Assembly: GCF_022440845.1 (NCBI RefSeq)
Contig: NZ_JAKNTO010000001.1
Coordinates: 496,001-560,000, forward strand
Direction: 5' to 3'
DNA length: 64,000 nucleotides
Source of the DNA: Ruminococcus sp. OA3
GTDB lineage: Bacteria; Bacillota; Clostridia; Lachnospirales; Lachnospiraceae
Numbering within the stretch: position 1 is the stretch's first letter; each line of letters begins with the position of its first letter. A model generated the notes under the pieces. That model ran no database searches. It was not told where the DNA came from and saw only the letters and a list, made by a program, of their open reading frames with translations. This document shows positions 53,638-64,000 of the stretch, piece after piece. The position numbers and the translations under genes are program-made.

Positions 53638-53666
53638 ATTATATCCCGCAGTTCGCCCGATGTCAA
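53638..53666 (-). promoter_or_regulatory. Consensus promoter of the str operon (rpsL-rpsG-fusA)
   Basis: Perfect TTGACA (53661-53666), a 17-base spacer and perfect TATAAT (53638-53643) on the minus strand, about 110 bases above rpsL. It ranks with the strongest promoters in the window. Confidence 0.9.
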
Positions 53667-53710
53667 GGAAAACCGGAAAAATTCACGTAAAATCAGGGTA
53701 AATATTAGCG

Positions 53711-53740
53711 GTTTAGACGGCATCTTCCCGCCGTCTAAAC
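53711..53740 (-). terminator. Hairpin after the amidase gene
   Basis: GTTTAGACGGC and GCCGTCTAAAC form a perfect 11-bp stem with an 8-base loop, directly after the amidase stop. No T-run follows, so it may act as a weak terminator or as an RNA-end protector. Confidence 0.55.
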
Positions 53741-53742
53741 TG

Positions 53743-54879
53743 TTAACTGAAATACTTGTCGATCCCGTCGGCGATTCCGCTTACCATCTTTGTCTGCATG
53801 GCAGGATCAGCCATGGACGCATCATCCGAAGGATTTGACATATAGCCCATTTCTACGATCGTAACAGGCATGGTGCTCCAGTTAATTCCACTCATCTCGT
53901 CAGTGATGTAGACGCCCTGACTTGCAAATCCCGTGGAAGCTGTATAAGTATCAATAATATTTTGTGACAGAGACTGGCTTTTCGAAATCAGGTCCGCTTG
54001 CAGAAATGGGTTCCCATCCGATGGCGCCATGGTCAGTGCCCCGCTGACAGAACTGTTCTCTGATCCGTTGGCATGGATCCTCACCAGGATATCCCCTCCG
54101 TGCTCCGTTGCTAATTCCGCACGCTCCTTATTGCTGATATTGACGTCGTGGGTCTCCCTGGTCATATAAACAGTATACCCACGATTTACCAGTTCATCCC
54201 GCAGCTTCAGAGAAACTGTCAGATTCAATTCATATTCATCCTGCCCGGAAACACAGCCGGAAGTTCCGGACGTCACGCGCGCCTTTGTCGATGATGCACC
54301 GGGTCCGATCGGTTCCTGTGAACTGTCGCCGCTTCCCTGATGCCCCGGATCAATGATAACTGTTTTCCCTCCGGATGCAAAAGCTGCCGCTGTCCCCCCT
54401 GTCTTAGGCAGCGCGGCTCCCTCTCCCGCAGCTTCCGGACGTTCTGTGGAAATCACTTCATTTGAGATATAATAAGTTTTTCCGCCTTCTTTTATCCGGC
54501 TCCACTCAGCCGAGACTCCTGTGCGTACAAACAGCCGGCTCATCGGGGCAGTCGCCAGTATCTCAGCATCCGTTGACGGTTCCCTGCGCAGATTTGCTGT
54601 TTGAACCGTCACGAATACCTGATCATCCGTCTCGTCAAATACGACCTGGTTGATCTGCTCTTCACTTCCCGGTTCCACTGTCGGTTCCGGTGTCGCTATC
54701 TCTTGCGAACGGTCTTTACCGCTTACCGTTTTCTCCTGCAGCACTTCTTCTACTGCTGCTTTTGCCTTCTGTTCTTTCGCCGCTGCTTTTTTCATGATCA
54801 GAAACGAAAATACTGCCAGCACCGCCGCAAGAATCCCCACACATACCATAAGGATAATGACTAATTTTTTATTTTTCAT
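53743..54879 (-). CDS. N-acetylmuramoyl-L-alanine amidase with SH3 domain
   Basis: A 378-residue cell-wall hydrolase. It has one N-terminal membrane anchor (about 5-30, LVIILMVCVGILAAVLAV), a charged linker, and a bacterial SH3-like domain (about 88-145, VTVQTANLRREPSTDAEIL to YYISNEVI). The zinc Amidase_3 domain (about 170-378) has IIDPGHQG, the repeated-loop segment YELNLTVSLKLRDELV, RIHANGSENSSV and the catalytic Glu in VEMGYMSNPSDD. It should cleave the bond between muramic acid and the stem peptide outside the cell. GAGGAG precedes the ATG. It sits between rpoC and rpsL, which is not the usual place for such a gene. Confidence 0.93.
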   Translation of the reverse strand: MKNKKLVIILMVCVGILAAVLAVFSFLIMKKAAAKEQKAKAAVEEVLQEKTVSGKDRSQEIATPEPTVEPGSEEQINQVVFDETDDQVFVTVQTANLRREPSTDAEILATAPMSRLFVRTGVSAEWSRIKEGGKTYYISNEVISTERPEAAGEGAALPKTGGTAAAFASGGKTVIIDPGHQGSGDSSQEPIGPGASSTKARVTSGTSGCVSGQDEYELNLTVSLKLRDELVNRGYTVYMTRETHDVNISNKERAELATEHGGDILVRIHANGSENSSVSGALTMAPSDGNPFLQADLISKSQSLSQNIIDTYTASTGFASQGVYITDEMSGINWSTMPVTIVEMGYMSNPSDDASMADPAMQTKMVSGIADGIDKYFS

Positions 54880-54917
54880 ATGAAATATATCTCCTCCGAC
54901 AGCCTTTCAAAAGAAAC

Positions 54918-54961
54918 AAAGGAGTCCAACCTGGTGTCTTCACCTGTTTTTGGACTCCTTT
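54918..54961 (-). terminator. Terminator of the rpoB-rpoC transcript
   Basis: AAAGGAGTCCAA and TTGGACTCCTTT form a 12-bp stem enclosing an inner GGTG/CACC hairpin. On the minus strand it continues TTTGTTTCTTTTG. It lies 25 bases past the rpoC stop. Confidence 0.85.
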
Positions 54962-54985
54962 ATCTGTTTTGGACAAAGCTACCTA

Positions 54986-57900
54986 TTATTCTTCATCGCC
55001 TGACTCTGATACTTCGATCAGCTCTTCATCAGGTTCATCCGTCTCCATTTCCATAGATCCGTCGTCCAGATCATCAGGAAGCTCTTCAATATCAAAAGTA
55101 AAATCGTCATCCAGATCAATCTCATCATCCACTGCCAGGTCTGTATCAAGCTTGATATTACTATATCTCTTCATACCTGTACCGGCAGGAATCAGTTTAC
55201 CGATGATAACATTTTCTTTCAGACCAATCAGATTATCTGCTTTTCCTTTGATAGCCGCTTCCGTGAGGACTTTTGTCGTCTCCTGGAAAGAAGCAGCGGA
55301 CAGGAAGGAGTTCGTTGCAAGAGATGCCTTTGTAATACCCAGCATAACCTGCTTCCCTTCTGCCGGCTCTTTGCCGTCAGCAATCATCTGGTCATTCAGT
55401 TCTTCAAATTCCAGAACATCTGCAAGTGTTCCCGGAAGAAGTTCCGTATCACCGTTGTTTTCTACACGGATCTTTTTCAGCATCTGCCGAACAATGACTT
55501 CGATATGTTTATCATTGATCTCAACACCCTGCAGACGGTATACCCTCTGTACTTCACGGATCATATAATCCTGAACCGCACGTACGCCCTTGATCTTCAG
55601 AATATCATGCGGATTGACACTACCTTCTGTCAGTTCATCTCCGGCTTCAAGCATTGCACCGTCCTGAACTTTGATCCTGGACCCATATGGAATCAGATAT
55701 GTCTTGGAAACACCTTCTTCGTCATCGGTTACGATGATCTCACGTTTCTTCTTCGTATCTTTAATGGCTGCAATACCTTTGATCTCTGTGATGATCGCAA
55801 GTCCCTTAGGCTTTCTGGCCTCAAAAAGCTCCTCGACACGCGGAAGACCCTGTGTAATATCACCGCCCGCAACACCGCCGGTGTGGAACGTACGCATCGT
55901 AAGCTGTGTACCGGGCTCACCGATAGACTGCGCCGCAATAATCCCTACGGACTCACCCACCTGAACAGTTTCACCCGTTGCCATGTTGGCACCGTAACAT
56001 TTTGCACATACGCCGATATGTGACTTACAGCTTAAGATTGTACGGATTTTAATCTTGTCAAATTGTTTTCCATTTTCGTCCACGCCGTCCTTCATAATAC
56101 GGGCAGCGCGTTTCGGTGTGATCATATGGTTTGCCTTAACGATCACATTGCCTTCCTTATCTTTAATCGTCTCACATGAGAAACGTCCTGTGATACGTTC
56201 CTGAAGACTCTCGATCTCTTCCTTGCCATCCATGAATCCCTTTACATACATTCCCGGGATTTCACCTTTGTCCTCACAGCAATCAACTTCACGGATGATC
56301 AGATCCTGAGAAACATCGACAAGACGTCTCGTCAGGTAACCGGAATCGGCTGTACGCAGTGCGGTATCAGACAGACCTTTACGTGCACCGTGCGCAGACA
56401 TAAAGTATTCCAGTACGTCCAGACCCTCACGGAAGTTTGATTTAATCGGCAGCTCGATCGTATGACCGGTTGTATCAGCCATCAACCCGCGCATGCCGGC
56501 CAGCTGTTTAATCTGCTTATCAGAACCACGGGCTCCGGAGTCTGCCATCATGAAGATGTTGTTATATTTATCCAGACCGCCAAGCAGTGCTTTGGTCAGC
56601 GTATCATCTGTTTCTTTCCATGTCTCAACAACCTCTTTGTAACGCTCTTCTTCCGTGATCAGACCACGCTTAAAGTTTCTTGTGATCTTATCAACGGTAT
56701 CCTGCGCATTCTGGATCAGTTCAGGCTTCTCAGCCGGCACTGTCATGTCAGAAATGGATACTGTCATAGCGGCCCGTGTGGAATACTTGTATCCCATCGC
56801 CTTGATATCATCCAGAACCTCAGCGGTTTTCGTAGCGCCGTGTGTATTGATAACCTTCTCCAGAATCTGTTTCAGACCTTTTTTCCCAACATGGAAATCC
56901 ACTTCCAGAAGAAGTTCATTTCCCGGAATGCTCCTGTCGATAAATCCAAGATCCTGCGGAAGGATTTCATTAAACAGGAAACGTCCCAGCGTAGACTCTA
57001 CATTGTCATGAATCATCTCACCGTTCGGCAAAGTCTTCTCGCAGCGCACATTGATAATGGACTGCAGCGTGATCGCCCCATTTTCATACGCAAGGATGGC
57101 TTCATTTACACTCTTGAAAGATTTTCCCTCACCCCTGGCACCCGGTCTCTCCTGCGTCAGGTAGTAGATACCGAGGACCATATCCTGTGAAGGAACAGCC
57201 ACCGGACCACCGTCTGATGGTTTCAGAAGGTTATTCGGGGACAACAGAAGGAAACGGCACTCTGCCTGCGCTTCCACAGAAAGCGGAAGATGCACTGCCA
57301 TCTGGTCACCGTCAAAGTCGGCATTGAATGCCGTACACACGAGGGGATGAAGCTTGATTGCTTTACCCTCGACCAGAATCGGTTCAAATGCCTGGATTCC
57401 AAGTCTGTGAAGCGTAGGAGCACGGTTCAGCATAACCGGATGCTCTTTGATGACTTCTTCCAGAACATCCCAGACTTCCGTCTGGAGCTTTTCCACCATT
57501 TTTTTTGCATTTTTAATATTGTGAGCCGTCCCGTTTGCAACCAGTTCCTTCATAACGAATGGTTTGAACAGCTCGATTGCCATCTCTTTCGGCAGACCGC
57601 ACTGATAAATCTTCAGCTCCGGTCCTACGACGATAACAGAACGTCCGGAATAATCCACTCGTTTTCCGAGCAGGTTCTGACGGAAACGTCCGGATTTACC
57701 TTTTAACATATCGGACAGAGATTTTAATGCACGGTTACCCGGGCCTGTCACAGGACGTCCGCGGCGGCCGTTATCGATCAGCGCATCCACAGCTTCCTGC
57801 AGCATTCGCTTCTCATTTCGTACGATGATGTCAGGAGCGCCCAGCTCCAGGAGTCGTTTCAGGCGGTTGTTTCTGTTAATGATCCTTCTGTACAGATCAT

Positions 57901-58687
57901 TTAAATCGGAGGTCGCAAAACGTCCGCCGTCCAGCTGCACCATCGGACGAAGGTCCGGAGGAATAACCGGAACCACATCCATGATCATCCATTCCGGATG
58001 ATTTCCGGACTCCCGGAACGCTTCAATGACTTCCAGTCTCTTGATAATACGGGCACGCTTCTGGCCTGTGGATTCCTTCAGCCCTGCTTTCAGTTCTTTG
58101 GATTCCTTTTCAAGGTCGATCGCCTGCAGCAGTTCTTTTATGGACTCTGCACCCATGCCCGCACGGAACGTGTTGCCATAAGTTTCACGCGCCTCCTGAA
58201 ATTCTTTCTCAGTAAGCACCTGTTTATACATCAGCTCTGATGTCCCTTTATCCAGGACAATATAGTTCGCAAAATACAGTACTTTCTCCAGTGTTCTCGG
58301 AGACAGGTCCAGGATCAGACCCATACGGGACGGGATCCCCTTGAAGTACCAGATATGAGATACCGGCGCAGCCAGTTCAATGTGGCCCATACGTTCTCTT
58401 CGAACGCTGGCCTTTGTCACCTCGACACCACAGCGATCGCAGACAACGCCTTTATAACGAATTTTTTTATATTTACCGCAGTGACATTCCCAGTCTTTGC
58501 TCGGTCCGAAGATACGTTCGCAGAACAAACCGTCTTTTTCCGGTTTTAAAGTCCTGTAGTTGATGGTCTCCGGCTTTTTTACTTCACCGCGGGACCAGTC
58601 ACGAATCTTCTCCGGAGATGCCAGCCCGATTTTGATGGCATCAAAAGTCATCGGTTGGTATGATTCTTTATTTGTTGTTTCTGCCAT
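54986..58687 (-). CDS. rpoC: DNA-directed RNA polymerase subunit beta'
   Basis: The 1233-residue beta' subunit. The N-terminal zinc finger is [20 protein letters not shown] and the catalytic magnesium motif is [12 protein letters not shown]. The bridge-helix and trigger-loop region follows ([19 protein letters not shown]). The second zinc site lies around [13 protein letters not shown], and the trigger loop segment is [15 protein letters not shown]. The C-terminus is strongly acidic ([14 protein letters not shown]), as in many Clostridia. GGAGGG precedes the ATG. It lies 12 bases below rpoB. Confidence 0.99.
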   Translation of the reverse strand: MAETTNKESYQPMTFDAIKIGLASPEKIRDWSRGEVKKPETINYRTLKPEKDGLFCERIFGPSKDWECHCGKYKKIRYKGVVCDRCGVEVTKASVRRERMGHIELAAPVSHIWYFKGIPSRMGLILDLSPRTLEKVLYFANYIVLDKGTSELMYKQVLTEKEFQEARETYGNTFRAGMGAESIKELLQAIDLEKESKELKAGLKESTGQKRARIIKRLEVIEAFRESGNHPEWMIMDVVPVIPPDLRPMVQLDGGRFATSDLNDLYRRIINRNNRLKRLLELGAPDIIVRNEKRMLQEAVDALIDNGRRGRPVTGPGNRALKSLSDMLKGKSGRFRQNLLGKRVDYSGRSVIVVGPELKIYQCGLPKEMAIELFKPFVMKELVANGTAHNIKNAKKMVEKLQTEVWDVLEEVIKEHPVMLNRAPTLHRLGIQAFEPILVEGKAIKLHPLVCTAFNADFDGDQMAVHLPLSVEAQAECRFLLLSPNNLLKPSDGGPVAVPSQDMVLGIYYLTQERPGARGEGKSFKSVNEAILAYENGAITLQSIINVRCEKTLPNGEMIHDNVESTLGRFLFNEILPQDLGFIDRSIPGNELLLEVDFHVGKKGLKQILEKVINTHGATKTAEVLDDIKAMGYKYSTRAAMTVSISDMTVPAEKPELIQNAQDTVDKITRNFKRGLITEEERYKEVVETWKETDDTLTKALLGGLDKYNNIFMMADSGARGSDKQIKQLAGMRGLMADTTGHTIELPIKSNFREGLDVLEYFMSAHGARKGLSDTALRTADSGYLTRRLVDVSQDLIIREVDCCEDKGEIPGMYVKGFMDGKEEIESLQERITGRFSCETIKDKEGNVIVKANHMITPKRAARIMKDGVDENGKQFDKIKIRTILSCKSHIGVCAKCYGANMATGETVQVGESVGIIAAQSIGEPGTQLTMRTFHTGGVAGGDITQGLPRVEELFEARKPKGLAIITEIKGIAAIKDTKKKREIIVTDDEEGVSKTYLIPYGSRIKVQDGAMLEAGDELTEGSVNPHDILKIKGVRAVQDYMIREVQRVYRLQGVEINDKHIEVIVRQMLKKIRVENNGDTELLPGTLADVLEFEELNDQMIADGKEPAEGKQVMLGITKASLATNSFLSAASFQETTKVLTEAAIKGKADNLIGLKENVIIGKLIPAGTGMKRYSNIKLDTDLAVDDEIDLDDDFTFDIEELPDDLDDGSMEMETDEPDEELIEVSESGDEE

Positions 58688-58699
58688 TTGGTTACCCTC

Positions 58700-61600
58700 C
58701 TACTCTTCGTCAAGAGTTTCTTCCAGGTCAATCATTTCCTCTTCTTCCTCAGGTTCTTCAACATCGATCAACTCTTCTCCTGCGAATTCCTGCTTGGAAA
58801 ATCCATACTCTCCGTAAGATTCGTCGGAAGAATATCCTCTGTCTCCTTCGATAATGGAACGCAGGTCAGTCTCACCGTAGTCAACGGTCTCCATGATTTC
58901 AACTTCCGTCTGATCTTCCTTGAGCACTTTGACATCCAGTCCCAGGGACTGCAGCTCTTTTAACAGAACCTTAAATGATTCCGGAATTCCCGGTTCAGGA
59001 ATGTTATCGCCTTTTATGATCGCCTCATACGTCTTCACACGTCCGATGACATCATCAGATTTCACCGTCAGGATTTCCTGCAGTGTGTATGATGCACCGT
59101 ATGCCTCCAGGGCCCAAACCTCCATCTCTCCAAAACGCTGACCGCCGAACTGAGCTTTTCCACCCAGCGGCTGCTGTGTTACGAGAGAATACGGTCCTGT
59201 AGAACGTGCATGGATCTTGTCATCTACCAGATGATGGAGCTTCAGATAATGCATATGTCCGATCGTTACCGGACTGTCAAAATATTCTCCGGTTCTTCCA
59301 TCACGAAGTCTGACTTTTCCATCTCTGGAAATCGGAACTCCTTTCCACAGCTCTCTGTGGGCTTGGTTCTCATTCAGATACTCATAAACCTCCGGAAGCA
59401 GCTCGTCTTTGTGCTTATCTGAGAACTCATCCCAGCTTAAGTTAACATAATCGTTCGCCAGATCGAGCGTATCCATGATGTCGTCTTCGTTTGCTCCGTC
59501 AAATACCGGAGTCGCAATGTTGAATCCCAGGGCCTTAGCTGCAAGGCTCAGGTGAATCTCCAGTACCTGCCCGATATTCATACGTGATGGTACACCCAGC
59601 GGATTCAGTACGATATCCAGAGGGCGTCCGTTTGGCAGAAACGGCATATCTTCTACCGGAAGCACACGGGAAACAACACCCTTGTTACCGTGTCGGCCGG
59701 CCATTTTATCACCGACGGAAATCTTTCTCTTCTGCGCAATATAAATGCGGACAGCCTGATTAACACCAGGAGAGAGCTCATCCCCGTTTTCTCTTGTAAA
59801 CACTTTGGCATCCACAACGATACCGTATTCTCCGTGCGGAACCTTCAGGGAGGTATCACGCACCTCGCGCGCTTTCTCACCAAAAATTGCGCGCAGCAGA
59901 CGTTCCTCAGCTGTCAGTTCAGTTTCCCCTTTCGGAGTCACCTTTCCAACAAGGATATCACCTGCACGGACCTCCGCACCTATACGGATAATTCCGCGTT
60001 CGTCCAGATCTTTCAGCGCATCGTCACCGACACCCGGAACGTCTCTCGTGATCTCTTCCGGTCCAAGCTTCGTGTCTCTGGACTCTGCTTCGTATTCTTC
60101 TATATGAATAGACGTGTAGACATCTTCCTGTACGAGCCGTTCGCTGAGCAGTACAGCATCCTCGTAGTTATAACCTTCCCATGTCATAAAACCGATCAGC
60201 GGGTTCTTGCCGAGTGCAAGCTCTCCCTGAGAGGTGGACGGACCGTCTGCGACAACCTGGCCTGCCTCTACATGTTCCCCTTTAAACACGATCGGTTTCT
60301 GATTATAACAGTTGCTCTGATTGCTTCGTAAGAATTTTGTCAGATGGTACGTCTCTGTGCTGGCATCATCATCGTAACGAATCACGATCTCTTTGGACGT
60401 TGAGCGCAGGATCGTTCCTGCTCTTTTGGCCGTCATGCAGACACCGGAGTCAACCGCCGTCTTTGTCTCCATACCAGTTCCAACTACAGGCGCCTCCGTG
60501 ATCATCAGCGGAACTGCCTGACGCTGCATGTTGGATCCCATCAGCGCACGATTGGCATCATCATTCTGAAGAAACGGAATCAGTGCAGTTGCCACGGAGA
60601 ATACCATCTTAGGAGATACGTCCATGTAATCAAACATCTGTTTTTCATACTCCTGCGTCTCTTCTCTGTAACGGCCGGATACGTTTTTGTGGATAAAGTA
60701 TCCATTCTCATCCAGCGGCTCATTCGCCTGTGCAACATGATAATCGTCTTCCTCGTCCGCTGTCATGTAGATTACTTCATCTGTGACGCGCGGATTCTTC
60801 GGATCGGTTTTATCGATCTTTCTGTATGGCGCCTCTACAAAACCGTACTCATTGATGCGGGCATAGGATGCCAGTGAGTTGATCAGACCGATGTTCGGAC
60901 CTTCAGGCGTCTCAATCGGACACATTCTTCCATAATGAGAGTAGTGCACATCTCGAACCTCAAAACCTGCCCTGTCTCGTGACAGACCGCCAGGACCCAG
61001 TGCGGACAGACGCCGTTTATGAGTCAGCTCACCCAGAGGATTATTCTGATCCATAAACTGTGACAGCTGTGAAGAGCCGAAGAACTCCTTCACTGCCGCA
61101 GTGACCGGTTTAATATTGATCAGGGACTGCGGGGAAATCCCCTCAATGTCCTGTGTTGTCATTCTTTCACGGACGACTCTTTCCAGCCTGGACAGACCGA
61201 TCCTGTACTGGTTTTGAAGCAGTTCACCGACTGCACGGATTCTTCTGTTTCCGAGGTGGTCGATATCATCATCATTTCCCAGACCGTATTCCAGATGAAT
61301 ATTATAATTGATAGAAGCCAGAATATCTTCCTTGGTGATATGCTTCGGAATAAGATCATGAATCTCTCTCTTAATGGCTTCTTTTATATCGTCAAGACTG
61401 TCGTTTTCTTCCAGGATGCGGGACAGCACCGGATAATACACGAGTTCGGTAACCCCTACTTCCTTAGGATCGACATCGACAAAATTCGTAATATCAACCA
61501 TCATGCTGGACAGCACTTTGACATTACGCTCTTCTGTCTGAATCCACACAAAAGGAACGGCTGCATTCTGGATGGAATCCGCCATTTCTCTTGTCACTTC

Positions 61601-62536
61601 TGTGCCCTTTTCCGCGATAATCTCGCCGGTCATCGTATCAATGACATCCTCAGCAAGAATATGACCGGTAATACGATTTTTGAGCATCAGTTTTTTATTA
61701 AATTTATATCGTCCAACTTTCGCCAGATCATATCTTCTGGGATCGAAGAACATACTCATGATCAGGCTCTCTGCGCTCTCTACAGCGAGCGGTTCGCCCG
61801 GTCGGATCTTTTTGTATAACTCAAGCAGGCCCTCCTGATAATTTTCGGAGGTGTCCTTTGTAAAGCTTGCCAGAATCTTCGGTTCCTCACCAAATAATTC
61901 TATAATCTCGGCATTGGTGCTCACTCCCAGTGCACGAATCAGTACTGTAATCGGAACCTTTCTGGTCCTGTCTACACGTACATAGAAAATATCGTTGGAA
62001 TCCGTCTCATACTCAAGCCACGCACCCCTGTTCGGAATAACAGTAGATGAATATAAGGTCTTACCAACTTTGTCATGTGCGATGGCATAGTATATACCAG
62101 GGGAACGTACTAACTGGCTGACGATAACACGTTCTGCACCATTGATAACAAAAGTACCTGTCTGCGTCATCAAAGGCAGATCGCCCATGAATATCTCGTG
62201 TTCATTAATCTCGTCATTTTCTTTATTATATAAGCGAACTTTTACTTTTAAAGGTGCGGCGTACGTAGCATCTCTTTCTTTGCATTCTTCGATGGAATAT
62301 TTCACATCATCTTCGCACAATGTAAAATCAACAAACTCCAGGCTCAACTTGTCGCTGTAATCGGTAATCGGAGAGATATCATTAAAAACTTCCTTTAACC
62401 CTTCATTCAGGAACCAATTATATGAATCTTTCTGAACCTCGATCAGGTTGGGCATTTCCAGAACTTCCTTTTGTCTCTGGTAACTCATCCGCATACTTTT
62501 TCCGGTCGTAATTGGACGTATTCTGTTTTTCTCCAT
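58700..62536 (-). CDS. rpoB: DNA-directed RNA polymerase subunit beta
   Basis: The 1278-residue beta subunit. The rifampicin pocket is present in the sensitive form: Asp in FMDQNN, His in THKRR and Ser in LSALGPGG. Other landmarks are [16 protein letters not shown], the [21 protein letters not shown] segment [13 protein letters not shown], and [23 protein letters not shown]. The C-terminus is very acidic. AAGGGGTG precedes the ATG. It is transcribed with rpoC from its own promoter and separated from rplL by an opposite-strand gene. Confidence 0.99.
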   Translation of the reverse strand: MEKNRIRPITTGKSMRMSYQRQKEVLEMPNLIEVQKDSYNWFLNEGLKEVFNDISPITDYSDKLSLEFVDFTLCEDDVKYSIEECKERDATYAAPLKVKVRLYNKENDEINEHEIFMGDLPLMTQTGTFVINGAERVIVSQLVRSPGIYYAIAHDKVGKTLYSSTVIPNRGAWLEYETDSNDIFYVRVDRTRKVPITVLIRALGVSTNAEIIELFGEEPKILASFTKDTSENYQEGLLELYKKIRPGEPLAVESAESLIMSMFFDPRRYDLAKVGRYKFNKKLMLKNRITGHILAEDVIDTMTGEIIAEKGTEVTREMADSIQNAAVPFVWIQTEERNVKVLSSMMVDITNFVDVDPKEVGVTELVYYPVLSRILEENDSLDDIKEAIKREIHDLIPKHITKEDILASINYNIHLEYGLGNDDDIDHLGNRRIRAVGELLQNQYRIGLSRLERVVRERMTTQDIEGISPQSLINIKPVTAAVKEFFGSSQLSQFMDQNNPLGELTHKRRLSALGPGGLSRDRAGFEVRDVHYSHYGRMCPIETPEGPNIGLINSLASYARINEYGFVEAPYRKIDKTDPKNPRVTDEVIYMTADEEDDYHVAQANEPLDENGYFIHKNVSGRYREETQEYEKQMFDYMDVSPKMVFSVATALIPFLQNDDANRALMGSNMQRQAVPLMITEAPVVGTGMETKTAVDSGVCMTAKRAGTILRSTSKEIVIRYDDDASTETYHLTKFLRSNQSNCYNQKPIVFKGEHVEAGQVVADGPSTSQGELALGKNPLIGFMTWEGYNYEDAVLLSERLVQEDVYTSIHIEEYEAESRDTKLGPEEITRDVPGVGDDALKDLDERGIIRIGAEVRAGDILVGKVTPKGETELTAEERLLRAIFGEKAREVRDTSLKVPHGEYGIVVDAKVFTRENGDELSPGVNQAVRIYIAQKRKISVGDKMAGRHGNKGVVSRVLPVEDMPFLPNGRPLDIVLNPLGVPSRMNIGQVLEIHLSLAAKALGFNIATPVFDGANEDDIMDTLDLANDYVNLSWDEFSDKHKDELLPEVYEYLNENQAHRELWKGVPISRDGKVRLRDGRTGEYFDSPVTIGHMHYLKLHHLVDDKIHARSTGPYSLVTQQPLGGKAQFGGQRFGEMEVWALEAYGASYTLQEILTVKSDDVIGRVKTYEAIIKGDNIPEPGIPESFKVLLKELQSLGLDVKVLKEDQTEVEIMETVDYGETDLRSIIEGDRGYSSDESYGEYGFSKQEFAGEELIDVEEPEEEEEMIDLEETLDEE

Positions 62537-62627
62537 TGACGTTTCACCCCTTGTGTATATAAAATTTATTACCGCACATGCCTCTCACCCAGAAGTAGGC
62601 ATATCTTGCCATAATAGTGCATTTTTT

Positions 62628-62656
62628 ACTGTATCATATTTAACATACAATGTCAA
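62628..62656 (-). promoter_or_regulatory. Promoter of rpoB-rpoC
   Basis: Perfect TTGACA (62651-62656), a 17-base spacer and TACAGT (62628-62633) on the minus strand, with a leader of about 85 bases. It shows that rpoBC does not depend on read-through from rplJL. Confidence 0.85.
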
Positions 62657-62675
62657 CAATAAATTACATTTCAAA

Positions 62676-62704
62676 TTGTGATTTTCGCCCAACTGTGCTA
62701 CAAT
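62676..62704 (+). promoter_or_regulatory. Promoter of the plus-strand gene between rpoB and rplL
   Basis: TTGTGA (62676-62681), a 17-base spacer and TACAAT (62699-62704). It stands back to back with the rpoB promoter, 19 bases apart, and the predicted transcript begins just before the structured leader. Confidence 0.7.
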
Positions 62705-62718
62705 GAACGCATAAGCTA

Positions 62719-62835
62719 CGAACGCGCAGTTTGATGAGAGATGATCGGCTGCTCCGCAGACGCATCAGCTCACAGCAAAATGCATGTGAGTGCAACGAAC
62801 ACCGAGGAAGCTTTTGCTTTACGAGGTGGCGTTCG
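62719..62835 (+). promoter_or_regulatory. Structured leader RNA, unknown class
   Basis: The ~155-base leader of the following gene folds into several stems visible by eye. A closing 7-bp stem joins CGAACGC (62719-62725) and GCGTTCG (62829-62835). Inside are TGATG/CATCA (62732-62736, 62763-62767) with CTGC/GCAG, then CTCACA/TGTGAG (62769-62774, 62785-62790), then AAGC/GCTT with a TTTT loop (62808-62819). CGAACACC (62796-62803) can also pair with GGTGGCGTTCG (62825-62835), competing with the closing stem. That could make a two-state switch. I do not recognise a known riboswitch or T-box consensus. Confidence 0.6.
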
Positions 62836-62865
62836 GAGACAATCATATTCCGAGGAGGGATTATT

Positions 62866-63291
62866 ATGACATGGAGAGAAAAATGTATCCCTGCATTGAT
62901 TGCAGCCCACGTCTTTTTATCGCCGCAGCACTTTTCCCGTTTTGAGGAGGCTTTTCACATGCTGAAAGACCGGCCTTTTTTTAACAAGGGTGTATGCAAG
63001 TACGCATTCATGGCCGCACTTGACCAGGAACACTATAATGAGTTCAAAGACCTTGTGGAATTCATGATCAATGAAAAAGCCGTCACTGCCTCTTACATGA
63101 TAAAACGGCAGAAAAAACTGCTGACATGTCTCTGTGACACCAACGAAAAGACAATCTGTAAGTTGATCATCCAATTCCTGGAACATCCTGAACAGACACC
63201 CTCCGAATCATTTATCCTGGAACTTTCCTCTGCCTGGGTCCCTATCGGCGACTCCACACTGGAATCCAGCTATGTCATTGATTCACTTTAA
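62866..63291 (+). CDS. Protein of unknown function, 141 residues
   Basis: A 141-residue protein I do not recognise. ATG 62866 follows CGAGGAGGG; a longer frame back to 62731 would run through the structured leader and is rejected. The sequence is mostly predicted-helical, starting MTWREKCIPALIAAHVF, with a basic patch MIKRQKKLL and two cysteines close together (TCLCDTN). There is no signal peptide or membrane segment. It has its own promoter, leader and terminator, and is transcribed against the flanking rplL and rpoB genes. A regulatory or ribosome-linked role is only suggested by location. The coding frame is supported by the ribosome site, codon use and clean terminator. Confidence 0.75.
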   Translation: MTWREKCIPALIAAHVFLSPQHFSRFEEAFHMLKDRPFFNKGVCKYAFMAALDQEHYNEFKDLVEFMINEKAVTASYMIKRQKKLLTCLCDTNEKTICKLIIQFLEHPEQTPSESFILELSSAWVPIGDSTLESSYVIDSL

Positions 63292-63329
63292 CTGAAAACG
63301 CGTTTTGGGTGTGCAAAAGCCGAACTAAC

Positions 63330-63362
63330 AAGAGCAGGTATCCATAAGGACTACCTGCTCTT
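63330..63362 (+). terminator. Terminator of the 141-residue protein gene
   Basis: AAGAGCAGGTA and TACCTGCTCTT form a perfect 11-bp stem with an 11-base loop, ending in TTTT on the plus strand. It lies 39 bases past the stop and may also stop rplL transcripts coming from the other side. Confidence 0.85.
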
Positions 63363-63385
63363 TTGCTTTCGCTGTATGACCGGAA

Positions 63386-63763
63386 TTATTTCAGGTTAAC
63401 TTTAGCACCTTCAGCTTCCAGTTTTGCTTTGAGTTCTTCAGCCTCAGCTTTTGCTGCTGCTTCTTTGATCACTTTCGGAGCTCCGTCAACGATCTCTTTC
63501 GCTTCTTTCAGACCAAGTCCTGTAGCTTCACGAACTACTTTGATAACTTTAACTTTGTTTGGTCCTACTTCTGCAAGTTCTACATCAAACTCATCTTTTT
63601 CTTCAACTGCTGCTGCATCACCTGCACCTGCTGCTGCCACTACTACACCTGCTGCTGCAGATACACCAAATTCTTCTTCACATGCTTTTACCAGATCGTT
63701 TAACTCTAATACAGTTAACTCTTTAATAGCTTCAATAAATTCAGCTGTTGTTAATTTTGCCAT
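63386..63763 (-). CDS. rplL: 50S ribosomal protein L7/L12
   Basis: The 125-residue stalk protein that recruits translation GTPases. The N-terminal dimerisation part is [20 protein letters not shown], followed by the alanine/glycine-rich hinge ([17 protein letters not shown]) and the C-terminal domain with [22 protein letters not shown] 63763 follows GGAGG; five extra codons upstream in the frame cover that site and are not used. It follows rplJ by 72 bases, as is usual. Confidence 0.99.
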   Translation of the reverse strand: MAKLTTAEFIEAIKELTVLELNDLVKACEEEFGVSAAAGVVVAAAGAGDAAAVEEKDEFDVELAEVGPNKVKVIKVVREATGLGLKEAKEIVDGAPKVIKEAAAKAEAEELKAKLEAEGAKVNLK

Positions 63764-63835
63764 TTTATTTTCCTCCATATAATTTTATTTTTGTTTGATT
63801 ATTTCTCCCCGGTACTTTAACCGGAATATACACTT

Positions 63836-64000
63836 CTACTCTTCTGCAGCTGCAGGTTGTCCTGCTTCAGCAATCTGATTAAGCACACGAGCGAAGTTTG
63901 TGATTGGAGACTGAATGCTTCCAAGCAGTTTTCCAAGCAGTTCTTCTCTTGAAGGAACGCTTGCAAGAGCCTGCATGCCAGCCTGATCATTGTAATTTCC
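63836..64000 (-). CDS. rplJ: 50S ribosomal protein L10 (partial, C-terminus only)
   Basis: The last 54 codons of L10 are inside the window; the gene enters from the right edge. The frame reads ...[20 protein letters not shown] and [19 protein letters not shown], the C-terminal helix of L10 that carries L7/L12 dimers. The stop is at 63836-63838. The 72-base gap to rplL contains a small CCGGT/ACCGG hairpin. Confidence 0.95.
   Translation of the reverse strand, partial: GNYNDQAGMQALASVPSREELLGKLLGSIQSPITNFARVLNQIAEAGQPAAAEE

Noticed and set aside
62731-62865. Extended start of the 141-residue protein at 62731
   Set aside because: The extra 45 codons lie in the structured leader and read as basic, low-complexity sequence; ATG 62866 has a strong ribosome site.
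63300-63320. Possible small open frame or RNA after the 141-residue protein gene
   Set aside because: Only the distance between stop codon and terminator; no start signal or structure.

Overview
The window looks like chromosome from an anaerobic Firmicute of class Clostridia, most likely a gut Lachnospiraceae. The evidence is pyruvate phosphate dikinase, a Bacillus/Clostridium-type glutamate dehydrogenase, a non-pyrrolysine MttB-family protein, glycyl-radical chemistry, strong TTGACA/TATAAT promoters with AGGAGG ribosome sites, and RpoB/RpoC/EF-G/EF-Tu/L7-L12 sequences of that type. The family assignment rests on overall resemblance and is not proven here. Almost all genes lie on the minus strand, so transcription runs from high to low coordinates.

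Region 1 (1-5.7 kb) holds a partial class II aldolase, a single-chain cobalamin-binding protein with a glutamate-mutase-like barrel, a sugar-phosphate isomerase/epimerase, an aldehyde dehydrogenase and a glutamate dehydrogenase. Region 2 (6-11.9 kb) has two 363-residue ROK-like regulators, paralogous to each other, on either side of an AraC regulator and ppdK. Region 3 (11.9-22.4 kb) is a ribose-type ABC importer operon with two permeases, one ATPase, two substrate-binding lipoproteins, a TIM-barrel isomerase and an SGNH hydrolase. Divergent to it lie an MttB-family methyltransferase and a third paralogous binding protein. Region 4 (22.4-25.9 kb) has a MarR-TauE pair with a clear autoregulatory operator, an Mbeg1-type hydrolase and the decayed remains of an ABC transporter.

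Region 5 (25.9-33.1 kb) is a LacI-controlled sugar operon: binding protein, Zn alcohol dehydrogenase, Gfo/Idh/MocA oxidoreductase, ATPase and permease. One perfect operator palindrome sits inside the promoter spacer and a second lies 62 bp away.

Region 6 (33.1-48.8 kb) is the most interesting part. An eleven-gene operon encodes a glycyl-radical activase, an AraC regulator, a XylFGH-like importer, an unassigned glycyl radical enzyme, a Zn alcohol dehydrogenase, a TIM-barrel isomerase, a split transketolase and an SDR. A divergent aldehyde dehydrogenase plus Gfo/Idh/MocA gene shares the control region. No kinase is present. This looks like an undescribed anaerobic route for a sugar-like compound.

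Region 7 (48.8-64 kb) is the information-processing cluster: tuf, fusA, rpsG, rpsL, an N-acetylmuramoyl-L-alanine amidase, rpoC, rpoB, then rplL and the end of rplJ. A plus-strand gene of unknown function with a highly structured leader RNA interrupts the usual rplL-rpoB order.

Stretches over 300 bases without a gene are 5684-6016, 19305-19800, 45881-46319 and 62537-62865. Each holds promoters, operators or hairpins listed below. No tRNA, rRNA, CRISPR array or intact insertion sequence was seen.
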